Shown here piece after piece: positions 21,840 through 34,508 of a stretch of 64,000 bases of DNA. Each line of letters begins with the position of its first letter. The stretch's first letter is position 1. The notes under the pieces are model-generated. The model was not told where the DNA came from and searched no databases. It was given only the letters and a program-made list of their open reading frames with translations. The position numbers and the translations under genes were made by a program. The DNA is from Euryodendron excelsum (taxonomy: Eukaryota; Streptophyta; Magnoliopsida; Ericales; Pentaphylacaceae): contig CM065392.1 of the NCBI GenBank assembly GCA_033060915.1, positions 11,007,001 to 11,071,000 on the forward strand, in the 5' to 3' direction.

Positions 21840-24800
21840 ATGACTATTCCAATGGATAATACTTCAGATCTTTCATCAAGAGAGCGTGTTCAACATCTTT
21901 ACACCAAGGTATTCCTTTTGTTTATCTTAGAACTTTTCTTCAGTTAAATGATAGGATATTTGTAACGTACTTTATAATGTTGAGTACAATGGATCCTTTG
22001 TGCACATGCCTGTAAAGGGTATAGCAATCTAGTCATCTTTCATGCAAAAAGGGTGAAACTGATGTGCACGTGCTTTATTTTGGGAAAACACCAATGAAAG
22101 GACGTGGGTATTACAATTGTGTACATAATTTATTTGTCCCAATGCCTAGAGGAACTTTATTTCATCAAAATAATATTTTTGCCTCAAGGCCTAGAGGAAC
22201 TTAAGTTGTGCTAGTTGGTTGACCCTGTTTATAATATCATCATATGTTTATTTATTTATTATGTATTATTATTTTTAAAATATTTGTGTTGGTCATGACC
22301 AAATTGTTTGACTTCTGTCTGTTCACTTCAGAATGTTGAGTTGGAGAATAGGCGTCGGAAAGCAGTGCAGGCAAGAATTCCCTCGGATCCCGATGCATGG
22401 CAACAGATGCGAGAGAACTATGAAGCTATTGTCCTTGAAGATCATGCTTTCTCTGAAGAGCATGAAATAGAGTATGCTTTGTGGCAGTTGCATTACAGGA
22501 AAATCGAGGAGTCACGAGCACACCTGAGTGGTACTCTTGCGTCAATAGGATCAACCACGTCTAAAAATGGGAAAGGTCCCACACGAGCTGGACCTGATCG
22601 AATCACAAAAATTCGTTCCCAGTTTAAGACCTTCCTTTCGGAAGCAACTGGGTTTTATCATGATTTGATGGTGAAAATTCTAGCTAAATATGGTCTGCCT
22701 ATGGGTTATTTCTCTGATGATCAAGAAAATCAAATTTTGTCCCGAGGTGGAAATATATCTGCTGAAGTGAAGAAAGGATTGATCTCCTGCCACCGTTGTT
22801 TGATTTACCTTGGGGATCTTGCTCGTTACAGAGGGTTATATGGCGAGGGCGAATCCAAAGCTCGAGATTTTGCAGCAGCATCAAGTTACTATATGCAAGC
22901 TTCTTCACTTTGGCCTTCAAGTGGCAACCCTCATCATCAGGTGTTCCCTTTTGATTGCTTGTTACTATGGCTTGCTTACATTTCATGTCCGTTAGAGTCC
23001 GACGTGGCTTATTAGTATTATTATTATTATTATTTTCCATATAATTGTCTTGTGGTGATAAATCTATGCTATTGAACTCATCCTTCCTTTATTCTCAGCT
23101 TGCAATACTAGCTTCATATTCGGGGGATGAATTGTTGACTATTTACCGATATTTCCGAAGTTTGGCAGTTGATAACCCTTTTACCACAGCAAGGGATAAT
23201 TTGATTATTGCATTTGAGAAGGTAAGCATTCACTATGTAGAGCTGGTATGATGATAAAGTGTATGTCATACTTCTTCTGTATGGTAGTCCAATTCAAGGG
23301 ACAAAATTTCCATTTGTTCCCATCAAAACGGCTGAAACATTTTCGTTTTTTAGGAGACCTAAACGAAATACTAATGGAATAACGAAACTTCATTGTTTCC
23401 ATTAAAACACATCGGAACATAGAGATATGCAGCGAAGCATAACGCTATTTACTGAAACAATAAATTGTGTCAACACGAATTTAGAACTTTTCATAAATGT
23501 TGTACGATTTTTATTTAGAAAATAGAGAAGATTGTATTTTTCTATATTAATATTTGTAACTTGTGAAATGTTTCCGAAGCGTTTCCATTTTCGTGTTAAT
23601 CGAAACATCACACCGTAACAAAAATTTGATCCTTGGTCTAATTTTAATTATATGGCATACGAACCCTTGAAGTTTATTTAGTAACTGTATTATAGTCTTG
23701 AAAACAATAAGGTGATGCTTAAGAATATGGATCATAGACTAAGTGCATACCAACTTTGGATTTTTTGTGACTGTTTTGGTATTGGCTTATCTTTCCATGC
23801 GACTTTATGGATTAGTGTGCTGGATGGTGTACTTGGGAGAACTTGTTATAGTAATAATTGCTGCCTTAAATTTGGGCTCTTGGGTTCTGACATGGCCAAT
23901 GTTGGTACCTTATATGTGGAATTTGCACTAGTTGACCTATCTGGCAAACTCCAAACTTCTGTGTACAATAAATAGTTATAGTGCTTCTGTACCTGACCTG
24001 TTATTGAATTAGCAAGCCCTGTACATAGGTGTGGGATGTGCACACTCACTTCATTCATGCTCATGGGAATTGATAGAAAAAGTGCGCCATTTACTATCAT
24101 GATTGCAGGTTCATCTCTTCGTAGTTATATGGAGAGACTTGTTTTAATTTTACATAAAGCCTTTTTACCCTCTTTCTGGCTACCACTGTGATGACCTCCC
24201 TTCAAAATCTGATACAACATTTTTATTGAGTCAGGTGAACTAGACCTTCCTAACCTTCTGGGAAAATAGTAATCTGTTGGTTGCTTTTGTCAGATGACAC
24301 CCAAACTATAATTTCTGCTGTTCTTATGTAGGAGCTTGAGCCTTGAGGAATTCTGTCCATGGACTTGTGGCTGCATTAAATGCAATGCTTCATGTAGATC
24401 CCCATTGAAATTCTGGTGGTCAATTTAATTCTCTCTCTTTTCTGACTTCTGCCTCCATTTTTTTTTTGTTTTTTGAAGCAAATATGAACAATTGCACATT
24501 GATTTACTTATATATGAAAAAAAAGTGCATATTGATTTCTTATATATATATATATATAAAAGTGCACATCGATTGTGCAGTAAACAGCCATTGAACCACA
24601 TAGCAATCATAGGCTTAGGCAAAAAGGGTCTGTTGCTGTTAGATACAGACTGTCGATTTTGGATCTAAAGGCTTAGCTTTTGTCTGCAAGCATATCTGAT
24701 GTTGTTAATTGTTACCCATGGCATTGAATGAAACATGTACTAGTTCAGTTTCTGGTTGGAAATTTGTATATGTAAAGTGTCTAAGAGATGTCAATTACAG

Positions 24801-27057
24801 TTTTAGCTATATTTTGTTTTTTGCAGAACCGTCAGAGTTATTCCCAGCTACTTGGGGATGCCAAAGGTTCTGTTAAGATGGCGCCTGTGTGGATGACTCG
24901 AAAAGGGGGAGGAAAAGGTGAAACAAGGGTTCCAAAAGATAATGGAGTAGAAGCTAGTCTTATCAAGGAAAGAGCATCTAGCATGCCCGAGATTTTCAAA
25001 GCCTTCCGCATTCGTTTTGTCCGTCTAAATGGCATTCTTTTCACACGGACAAGGTACGCCTTCTGACCAATGGATTGTATAGCACTCCAGTCAAATAATT
25101 TGTTAATGCTCCTCTATTATCTTTTACTAGCTTGGAGACATTTGGGGAAGTTTTTTCTATGACTAGAAGTGATTTGCTGGAGCTTCTTGCTTCTGGGCCA
25201 GATGAGGAGTATAATTTTGGTTCAGATGCTGCTGAATGTAGACTTGTAATTACTAGACTGATAGCCAATCTCATATTCACTGTTCACAATGCGAATAGAG
25301 AAACTGAAAATCAATCATATGCTGAAATTTTGCAACGTTCAGTTCTGCTTCAGAATGCATTTACTGCCATTTTTGAGTTCATGGGGCACATTCTTGATAG
25401 ATGCATCCAGTTGAATGATCCTTCAATGAGCTATTTGTTGCCTGGCATTATGGTTTTTGTTGAATGGTTGGCTTGTCGGCAAGATATAGCATTTGGCATT
25501 GAAGTGGAGGAGAAACAAGCTAGTGCTAGATCATTTTTTTGGAATCACTGTGTTTCCTTGTTGAACAAGCTCATGTCAAGCAGATTCTCGTCTATTAATG
25601 AGGATGAAGATGAGACATGTTTCTTCAATATGAGCAGGTATGATGAAGATGAGACTGCTAATCGGCTTGCATTGTTTGAAGACTTAGAATTAAGAGGATT
25701 CCTGCCTCTTCTTCCTGCACAACTAATCCTTGATTTTTCGAGGAAGCATTCATTTGGAAGTGATGGTGGCAATAAGGGGAAGAAAGCTTGTGTTCAGAGA
25801 ATTGTAGCGGCTGGAAAGTGTCTTGCTAGTGTGGTTCACGTTGGGCAACAGGGAATTTATTTCGATCCAAAGTTGAAGAGATTTGCTATAGCTGTTGAGC
25901 CACAAATGTCAGATGATTATTCACTCTCTAGTTCTTTGGAGATCCCCATATTAGATGGTACAGGGCAAGAAAATACAGAAGAGAGTCAAGTGAATCTTGG
26001 ACACTCTCAGCCAGAGCGACATTTATACATGGAAGGGGAAGAAGAGGATGAGGTGATTGTCTTCAAACCAACTGCGTCTGAGAAGCACGCTGATGGGTTT
26101 GCTTCAAAATTGACCTCTTCTGAGGTTCTGGGGTCTGGTGTTAATAGCTCCATGGTTGATTTGGGAAGTCATCTTGGGTCTCTTTCAGCCCCAAATGACG
26201 GTTTTTGTTTGCAGAATGCTTTCAATACAAGTTTAAGGCCACCTACATCTCTTGCTAGTAATACTGCCCAGTATTTGCAATCAATCCAGCCAAATACTTC
26301 AATGTGGCTGGTAGAACCCCAAGTTTCTATTGCAAATCAACTGACCAATTTGAGCTTATTGGAGAATGGATTTCCTATGAAGCATGAGTTGCAAGATCAT
26401 TTGGGAGCTTTGCAGCATACTGCTGTTTCAGTTCCATTTCCTCATCAGTCTATCAATCTCAGTGCTGGATATAAATATCCACTTCAGGTTCCAGAAACTG
26501 CAGTACCTTCTAAGTTTGATTTGATTATGTCATCAGAAACTGTTGTGGATAGCTTGTCCATGAAGCCATCATCAATGGTGACAGCAGATTTGAGAAAAAA
26601 CCCAGTGAGCCGACCTGTTAGGCACTCGGGTCCCCCTCCTGGGTTCAACTCTGTCCCTCCCAAACTTGTGGATGAGTCCTTGTCTGGTGTGACATTGAAG
26701 AATGAAAACCCACCAGTGGATGATTATAGCTGGCTAGATGGATATCAGTTGCCTTCATCAACACAAGTTATTGGGTTCAATAATTCCATAAATCAGTCAG
26801 CACCGACACACCACCCTGTGAATAAAAGCAATAGCTTGATGGGGATGGCAAGCTTTCCCTTTCCTGGAAAACAAGTGTCAACATTGCAAGTCCAGGCTGA
26901 AACACAGAAAGGCTGGCAGGACTATCAGTTTTCTGAACGTCTGAAACTATATCAGGAGCAGCAGCAGCAGCAACTTCAGAAAGGAAATCAACAGTCTATT
27001 GCACTGCCAGAGCAGTATCAAGGACAGACTCTCTGGGAAGGTCGTTTCTTTGTGTGA
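21840..27057 (+). CDS. SMG7: SMG7 (EST1-like nonsense-mediated decay factor)
   Basis: SMG7 binds phosphorylated UPF1 and delivers aberrant mRNAs for decay in cytoplasmic bodies. In Arabidopsis it is also needed for exit from meiosis. Coding exons: 21840-21908, 22332-22940, 23099-23221, 24827-25053, 25131-27057. With the leader exon this gives phases that join cleanly into 984 codons. Residues 24-230 form the 14-3-3-like/TPR region (landmarks RIPSDPDAWQQMRENYEAI, LWQLHYRKIEE, FYHDLM, CLIYLGDLARYR). The EST1 helical domain follows to about residue 500. The C-terminal third is low-complexity, with SGPPPGFNS and a Gln run before the end GRFFV. Start chosen because MTIPMD...LSSRERVQ matches plant SMG7 N-termini. 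Plant homologues are about 1000-1060 aa, so it appears complete. Identification is by remembered similarity. Confidence 0.92.
21909..22331 (+). other. SMG7 intron after coding exon 1
   Basis: Donor AAG/GTATTC, acceptor TTCAG/AAT. No other feature seen. Confidence 0.8.
23222..24826 (+). other. SMG7 intron after coding exon 3 (1.6 kb)
   Basis: Donor GTAAGC, acceptor TTTTGCAG. AT-rich. Contains a (TA)n microsatellite at 24541-24558 and no recognised gene. Short open frames on both strands look like chance. Confidence 0.8.
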
Positions 27058-27078
27058 GATGATTATGGAAGAGAGATG

Positions 27079-27201
27079 GTAAGACTATTATTTTTCTTGG
27101 TCAACTGATTTCATTTAGTTATTCCTGTGAAAGCACTGGATTAAATCTGAGTGTTTCCCTTTAATTTTTCTTATAATAAAGTCTTGACGGTTTCTTTGCA
27201 G
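27079..27201 (+). promoter_or_regulatory. First 3'-UTR intron of SMG7
   Basis: Donor ATG/GTAAGA 22 bases after the stop codon, acceptor TTCTTTGCAG at 27201. At this distance it lies inside the roughly 50-base window that usually escapes exon-junction-dependent decay. Confidence 0.7.
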
Positions 27202-27345
27202 TTCAGGTTGTGAACAATTTACTGTGGTGGATGTCAAGTTCCCTGGTGCTACCAGTTCAGACTCCACCTTTGCAGTGTGGCCAATGTTATTTTCTGTTGG
27301 AGCATGGATGGTCTTGGAGTGTTGCAGGCACCTGCTAATGAACAG

Positions 27346-28012
27346 GTGTGTGTGTGTGTGTGCATTTGTGTACGTGCGTGCCACTATTTTTGTGAATCTC
27401 AAAATGTATTTATTACTTATCGTTATTCTTACATTTTCTCAATTTGCTCCCTCTCCTTGTTCTCTCTCATTAATCAAACATAATAACTCTTAAGATATTT
27501 GTTTACACAAGCTTTAAATATTTCCCAACCCAGAAGAACTAAATACAAGTCGTAAGAAGTGCCATTGACTGTAAATTTATCCTTTGTCTTTCTTGTTTCT
27601 TCCATTTTTGTAGTCGCCAAAACCGCAGAATTGTCTGCAAAATTCACCTAACTCAAGCTTGAAATAATAGTATTTTTGTCTTGCCTATTGAATAAAGCTT
27701 CACCTGAATTTCTTGATGTTTCACTTGACATAACATTCCAGTCCAAAAAAACAAAAAAAGAAGAAAAAATCCATTGACACTTCTTGTAAACAATCATATT
27801 TTTTGGGCATTTTTCCTGCTATAGAAAATTTTGCTAAGCCTTATTTTAGTTGATCCAGAGGCAATTTCTGCCGGTCATTTGGTATCTTGGGTTTCTTTTG
27901 TCTGCTTTTAGTACTTGCACTCTAATGTCAATGCTTTCTTTTACATGTACATTTCTTGGCTGATCAGTTTTTGAATTATTGGTCTTATTTTCTTTTCTTT
28001 TTCTTTGCACAG
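27346..28012 (+). promoter_or_regulatory. Second 3'-UTR intron of SMG7
   Basis: Donor AACAG/GTGTGTG (with a (TG)n run), acceptor TTTGCACAG at 28012. After splicing, the junction sits 165 bases downstream of the stop codon, well beyond 50. It should mark the normal mRNA as an NMD target and so let SMG7 limit its own level. Arabidopsis SMG7 is reported to have introns in its 3' UTR with this role. Confidence 0.7.
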
Positions 28013-29010
28013 CAAGTGCCAAGCTTTCTAGACTGCATGAATGGAGATCATGAAGTCACTAGGTGTTGGAAATGTGGATTTTATGTGTAAGATCCTTGTC
28101 TAAAATGGTACAGACAAGGATGGGCTGGGCGTTTTATGTTTAAAACGGTACAGAAGGGCGCGGGCAAGTATTTTGAAGTTGGATAGAATGAAGTATTAGC
28201 TACTATACTTCTGATGAAAGGTATATGCCAGATGGGGCCTGAGCTTAGTTTTTTCAATACTTGCCATGATCAGCAGTTACCAGCAGGCGAGTGTTTGAAG
28301 TAGAAATCTTGACGGTTTCTGGGAGGTCTAATCGAACTCGAAAAAGTTGTGGGAAAAGTTTGTTTAGCCTGCATTTCAATGTGATGTTAGACAAAAAATA
28401 AATATGTGGTTGCAGAGGCAATTTGTTATTTCTTTTTCTGTGTCTAATGCCTGCAGCCCCTATATCTACTTATGCTGTTATACTTATTGCTTGGATTCAG
28501 ATATGGTTTTCTAATGTTGTTGCAATTTGTTGAGCTTTTGTGAATGAGTAACTCTTGTTTGGTTTGCCTAATGCCCTGGTGGTTGTGGTTTTGCTGACCT
28601 TTCTTTTCAGAGAACTTCATTGCCTCAAGCAGAGCAGGGTGGGTGTTGATGTGTGTTTCTATATTTAATTTATAACCTCCGTTGTATGAGTACTTGCTTG
28701 TCAATTAAATATGCTAAGGTTCCCTTCAGTAATAGCAGCTTCTCTGATTACACTGATTATTTTATGCTCTTATCTCTCTCTCTCTCTCTCTCTAGAAGCT
28801 TATCTGGATTGTTGCATGTATTTTCATTTCTTCCTTTGGGGCAATGACTATTGTACTTGTTTTTAAACTTTTGATTGGATGTCGGTTTATCTTTATGAAG
28901 GCTTTCAGCAACTAGGGGGTTTGGAAGGGTTAAATACACGTAGCCTTATCTCCGAGTAAGGAGAGACTGTGTTTGTGTGCTATTTACTTCAATAAAATTA
29001 TTATGTTTTT
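28013..29010 (+). terminator. SMG7 last 3'-UTR exon and polyadenylation region
   Basis: AATAAA occurs at 28397-28402 and again at 28991-28996. Either could set the transcript end. A (CT)n microsatellite lies at 28771-28794. Boundaries are approximate. Confidence 0.45.
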
Positions 29011-31854
29011 GTGGGAAATCTAAATGGACTGTTTCTTAAGGTGAAGCACGTTCAAGGTCTCGATTTGTCATCACATTAAGCATGATGTCTTAAGTTTAAT
29101 TTTTTTTAACGTCTGTTGTGGTCAGTCATACGAGCTCAAGGAGTAGTAGGTTTGGACACCTTGTAGCCAAAAAAATAAAGGTTCCCATGGGTCAGTTCCA
29201 AGTTTGGAACCAAAGTGCCTTTTCGGCCGGCAGCTGCAATATTCTTCCTTTCCTGCACTTCATGTATTATATACTATACTGTATAGAGATCCATACATTG
29301 CAGCCAGGCCTCGTTAGATAGTTAAAAGGAGAAGAAATCATTGCTTAAAGAGGTTTTGGAGGTAGCCAAAAAAAAAAAACACAATTTTACTAAGAGTTAC
29401 GATTGGTGTAGGTTAAGGGCTCTAATAAAATCTGCGAGAATAGTTATTTGGATATGCTTTTCTATAGCCTTTTTTTATTTGGCTTTTAACTTTGTTGGGG
29501 ACCTTTTTAACTGACATTAATTTTCTACCTTTTTGGTCCATGGGTTTTTAGTTGTGAGTTTGGACTTTGTTTTAGACAAAAAATCTAAACTAAAACTAAT
29601 AAAAAGGTTGAAAGCACAGTAAAAAAAAGCCATAAACAGATGATCAGAACAAATTTTATTATTTTATTTATTTTTTTCTCGGGGTGTGAGGGAAGAAAGA
29701 GTTCTTCAAGCAACATACAATATATCTATTGTCACAAGCAATTGCATGTTCAGGAACATAATGGTTCCTATTGATTGCATTTATTCAATCCCTCCAAAAA
29801 CAAAACCAGATCTCTGATTCCGACACAGCTCAACTTGGATAAAAGAAATTAAAAAAAAAAAAAAAAAACTTCATTCTGAAGTGTCAACTATTTTCAGAAA
29901 AAAAGACTGAATATTTTTATTTTTATGTTTTCTTGCCGCAAATTTCTTTTGTTTTACGGTAACAATACTGTCCACTTCTTCAGAGGGGACCCAGAAATTT
30001 TATTGACGGGTAAAGATAAAAATTCTTGAATTTTAGAAATGTAAGGTAAGATTTTATGCATTTTAGTGGTCAATACACTATTATTGTCATAAATATTTAA
30101 GAATTTGTAAGAGTTAAACAGAAGTTTCAAAACTCAGCGACCTAGGGCCTGGTCTGCATGTGGTTTTGCCCCTACACTTTTTTTTTTTTTTTTGTATATA
30201 TATTTTTTTATCAAAAGTGATTTAACGTCCTATTGTTCTCAGAGCCACTTGGATTTTACATGGTGAAGAATTTGGATCGAGGGTTGTATGTACCCTAATA
30301 TCCCACAAGCATTTTTGTACTTTCCTTTGAAAATGAAACCCAAAATAATCTAGCAAAGGTTTCGTGAGCTCAACTCGTGTTTGGCTCGTTAAAAGTTTAT
30401 TTATGATCAAATACATTGCAATATAAATGACCAAAGCTTGAGCAAAATTTAAATCTTTAATTTTTTGAGCCTAATTTGATAAGCTAATAAGTACTTCAAG
30501 ATTATATAAAAAAATAAAATTACTCAAAGCTCGATTTAATTAAAATTCGTTTGAGAATGACTTGAAAAATAAATAAGTTTAGATTGAATTCATTTTAAAA
30601 CTCGTTAATGTTTCAATTCAAGTTTGAGGAATTCACTTTTCAATTTATTTAGCTTGTTTACAATCCTAGAACTTGGTCCCATTTTCAGTAACATACCAGC
30701 ATGTAACAACCGGAAAAATAAACTCTTATGTTGTAATTTAATAGGGATGACTACAGAAAACTCACTACACCTAACTGCTAGACTTTTTTCTGTAATAGTT
30801 AGAGCAACTTTGGAGTCTAGAAACAAACTAAGAAGATTTGCTATTTGCCAGTACCTTTTCTCTCTTCTTCTTTTGCTCTTATTCTTAAAAAACCACCTTA
30901 GCTGGTGGAGCGTTTGGCCTGGATCCTCCCGTGTTCACTAGTAATACACAGCCGCACAAACATGTACACTGGTAAGTTATTCAGTAATAAAATTGAAAAT
31001 AAAGATGACATATTACCAACGGGAGATGCAAAAGTCAATATCTTTATAAAATCCAAAATAGGAAATGAAGATGCAACTCAAATGAAGGCCTCGCCATTGG
31101 CAGAGTTAGAAAATTCATCAGATTAGAAGGCACAAAAGTAAACTCATCATATTAGAAGGCACAAAAGTTTTGCTTTTGCATGTGAAGATAAAACTACGTA
31201 TATTGGATCCTTCTTAAACTCCACAGTGGTGACAGCCTTGCTAAAATGCTTGCGTAGTCTTTATGGGTCTGTTGTGACAAAATTTACTTGGTTGCCTTGA
31301 ATAGCTCCATTTGTACCAAGGTTTAAAAAGATTAGATGGAATGTTATCCCACAAACAACTTGGTTAAGAAAAAGAAAAAAATATATCAATATATAAAGTT
31401 GTTGGCTTAACATGGCTGATGCATGGTCTATCTAAACCAACTTGATACGGAACTGGATAAGGTTTGGACATATTACAAGCCATCCTTGGATCCTTTTTAG
31501 ATATTGAGAGTTCTCAGTCACCAAAGCAATATCAGAAAGTTGAAAAAAAAAAAAACCAAATTTCATTCGAAGGTAAGGAGATTGATTATAGTATTAAAAT
31601 GTTATCAATAAGGCAAGGAGATTGAAGATAAGTCAGGTAATTTATATATTTATATATTTTAATTATATTATTTGGTTGTTAATTATTTATTTAAATTATT
31701 ATTTTTGTTGCAGATTATGATAAAAAAGCAAAAATGAACATTTTCAGTCAAAATAGAAAATAAGTCTTTAAGAAATCAGATCTTTCAACAATTCTACTAA
31801 AGCAAGGAGATTAAAAGGGAAGACCCAATAGAGGAAACTATGCAAAGAAAAGCA
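29011..31854. other. Intergenic spacer, no gene seen
   Basis: AT-rich with poly-A/poly-T runs (29850-29869, 30177-30193). The stretch 30350-30640 has the degraded AGCTCG-rich look common in plant repeats but could not be assigned. No convincing reading frame. Confidence 0.5.
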
Positions 31855-32432
31855 ATTATATATATATATAAAAGTTGTGTTCGCTTCTATATTTTGTCTC
31901 TCTCTTACGTGGCGTTTTAAATGCTTTGATACTTTTAAAATGCCACGTTATTGAGACAATTGGTTAAATAACTATTGAATTTGTTTGATTATTTAATTCA
32001 CTTTATTAGTTTTGAAAGATATATATAAGCAGTTGAATCTTACAAAAAAAGTTATTAATTACAATTTCAGCTACCCACTTATATGTATAAAGTAATTAAA
32101 TTCTATCCAAAAAATTACTACAATCGAAGAGAACAAATCAAAAAGTAGTTGAGTCTAATCTAAATAGTTGTTATTCCTTATACAATTAAAAATTAAATAA
32201 AAAATTTATCTATGAGATTGCTATACTTGTATGTTTTTTGTTTTTCTTCCATGAAAACAATGTTAACATTTTAAAGAGTATTAGTTTGTTTTATTATCAT
32301 AAAACAAATTAGGATTGTCAATTTCGAATCGTATTTTTAATTATTTTAGAATTTAGATGAATTATTTATAACATTTTTATTATAGATTTGAACAAGCCGT
32401 ACTCTCTGTGCATTGTACGAGTTGACATCTAG
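31855..32432 (+). mobile_element. Helitron-like element, unit 1
   Basis: The 5' region TATATATAAAAGTTGTGTTCGC is shared with unit 2 (stated here by its two halves, TATATATAAAAG and TTGTGTTCGC). The 3' end has a GTACTCTCTGTGCATTGTACGA-type stem region, GTTGACAT, then terminal CTAG at 32429-32432, the usual Helitron 3' layout. About 580 bp, non-coding, so non-autonomous. Confidence 0.6.
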
Positions 32433-33168
32433 TCATGTATATATAAAAGTTGTGTTCGCATTTATATATTGTCTTTCTCTTAAGTGGCACTTAGGTAGCG
32501 TTCTTCATATTCTTATATTTTTAAAATGTCATGTTATAGGGACAATGAAGATGCTTATTTAATTCAATTCCTTATTTGTTGTACAAATCATAATTTAAAA
32601 AGAATTATTTGCAATGATGATTCTCATTAATTGTTTTATATGTGTAGCTTTGCATAAAATTCTCTCATCTCATTAAGTTTCTTATTTATTATATAAGTCA
32701 TATTTTAAAAAAATTCCCTATTTTAAAAAGAAACCCATTAAGTTTTCTATTAAATTGAATTTTCATTTAAAATAATTATTGATATCGAGGCCCATCAAAT
32801 AATTTTCATCATATACTTAAGTATCTCTCTTACTTTTCATTCAAAGGTTTTTGTGATTTATTAAACTACAAAATTAGTAAGATCTATTGGGTTTTTGTCA
32901 ATAGAATAGTTCACCGAAATTCAACTACTAAAGATATTTTAAAAAAACTATTAAAATTCAACTAGATAGACCTCTAAACTCTAAAGTTACATATACCCCT
33001 TAATAAGATTAGTTTATTTATTAAAATTACTTTTTGATCGATGGGCCTCAATTCTGATGCATGATTTAAAGTTTATAATTTTTTTTATAAATTAATTATG
33101 TATAACATTTTTATTATGAATTTGAAAAAATTTTATTCGTCATGCATTGCATGAGATATACAAATATA
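32433..33168 (+). mobile_element. Helitron-like element, unit 2
   Basis: Begins TCATGTATATATAAAAG directly after the CTAG of unit 1 and follows the same internal order: TTGTGTTCGC, a TGTC-rich block, then TATAACATTTTTATTAT before a CATGCATTGCATGAG palindromic end. The last bases are degraded and the exact terminus is uncertain. The join to unit 1 has no spacer. Confidence 0.55.
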
Positions 33169-34508
33169 TCTATGAAAGGACATAATATATATGTATAAAT
33201 ATTGTGTTGGATCGGCCAAGAGGACAAGGAAGGAAAGAAAAAGAATGAAAAAAAAAACCTAGCCTAGCCTAACTAGCCGCACGGACAATGGGTCGGCCAA
33301 GGCAAGAAGAGTAAATAGGAATAAAAAGTTCCTAGCCGCGGATGTCTCCGGCCTCTAGCCGCACAAGAGAAGAAGCCGAGGACAAAGAGAAGAAAAGTGC
33401 AAAGGAAGAGGTAAACACAGAGAACAAAGATTTGGAACAACGAACAATCAAGATTTATTATTTTATGTGTTTAGATTTTATGTTTTATTTTTTTGACTTT
33501 TAATGTATGTTAAAATCATGAGTGACTAAGTTTTAATACTAGGATTAAGGATGAAACTTAATGCTTTGTAGTGACTTGAATACATGATTCATATTTATTT
33601 CTCAATATGTGTTTTGATTATTCAATACTTTTGCCTATATTTAATTAAAGCTAATAATTTTGGATATGAATTCAATAATAATTTGTGATTTAACATCAAT
33701 AAGAGCACCATCTTCAAAAACTAGGATGAAGCAGCCATATATAGATGTTATCTTCTGCAAATAGTTTACCTTCCAAAGCCTACTCCAATTATGTGACAGG
33801 ATGCATGAGGAGCAAAAGAATGACAATGAATATGACAGCAATATTTAGCTAGGCTCAATTGCATCTATAACCTAACACACAACATTAGAGGGATTGTGAA
33901 AATTTTTGAATCTAGCTTGGAAAGTATGTATAGAAAGAGTAATCTATACAAACAAAAGAACTATACAAAATTGGTGTAGAAAGACGTTTGCATAGTAGCC
34001 TTTCATTTTAAACAAAATACAAATCAACATAGCCTTTTAATTTCGAAATTCCATTGGCCATTGCCACATCATTCTAAATGGGTTTTTTTTGTATATCTTT
34101 TCTTTTTCCCCTCAGAGAGTGGTGAAAAGAAAATTTAAACTAGCAACAAACAACACATTACATACAAATGATATGCTCTTTCCGTATCCGAGAGTTGCTC
34201 ACTCATTATCAAAGAATTCGTCGTAAAATGGTTGAATGTTGAAAAAAATTACACCTTTTACAATTGGAACACGGCTATGGCGCTCCCGGTTACAGTTTCT
34301 GTATACCTTTACCAACCATCTTACCTATATATGTATCTATTGTAGCTATTAAGCAATGAAAAGAATATGCAGGAAGATAAGTATGAAGGCAATGGTAACA
34401 TTTGTCTTGGCAAGTAGACTTTGGAATATACAAGGCAAGCTCCCTCTGGCAGCTTAAGGCAATGCTGTCTTATACAAAATGTGTGCTGGAGGCTTGTAGG
34501 GTGATCCT
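33169..34508. other. Spacer with an unassigned repeat-like segment; PIP5K 3' flank
   Basis: The stretch 33200-33430 is unusually purine-rich and repeats GGCCAAG and TAGCCGC blocks. The stretch 33470-33640 reads like part of an LTR or leader of an unplaced retroelement. The last 250 bases are the likely 3' UTR of the PIP5K gene, with no clear AATAAA on the minus strand. Confidence 0.4.

Noticed and set aside
22308..22331. Start of SMG7 exon 2 at 22308 (MTSVCSLQ...)
   Set aside because: These bases are the pyrimidine-rich intron end before the acceptor at 22331; the conserved SMG7 sequence begins with the Asn codon at 22332 and joins in frame to the exon at 21840-21908.
23205..24100. Frames of 60-87 codons in the large SMG7 intron
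   Set aside because: Short, on both strands, with no recognisable domain; flanked by good splice sites of the host gene.
30222..30434. 70-codon minus-strand frame
   Set aside because: Falls in a degraded AGCTCG-rich repeat and shows no family motif.
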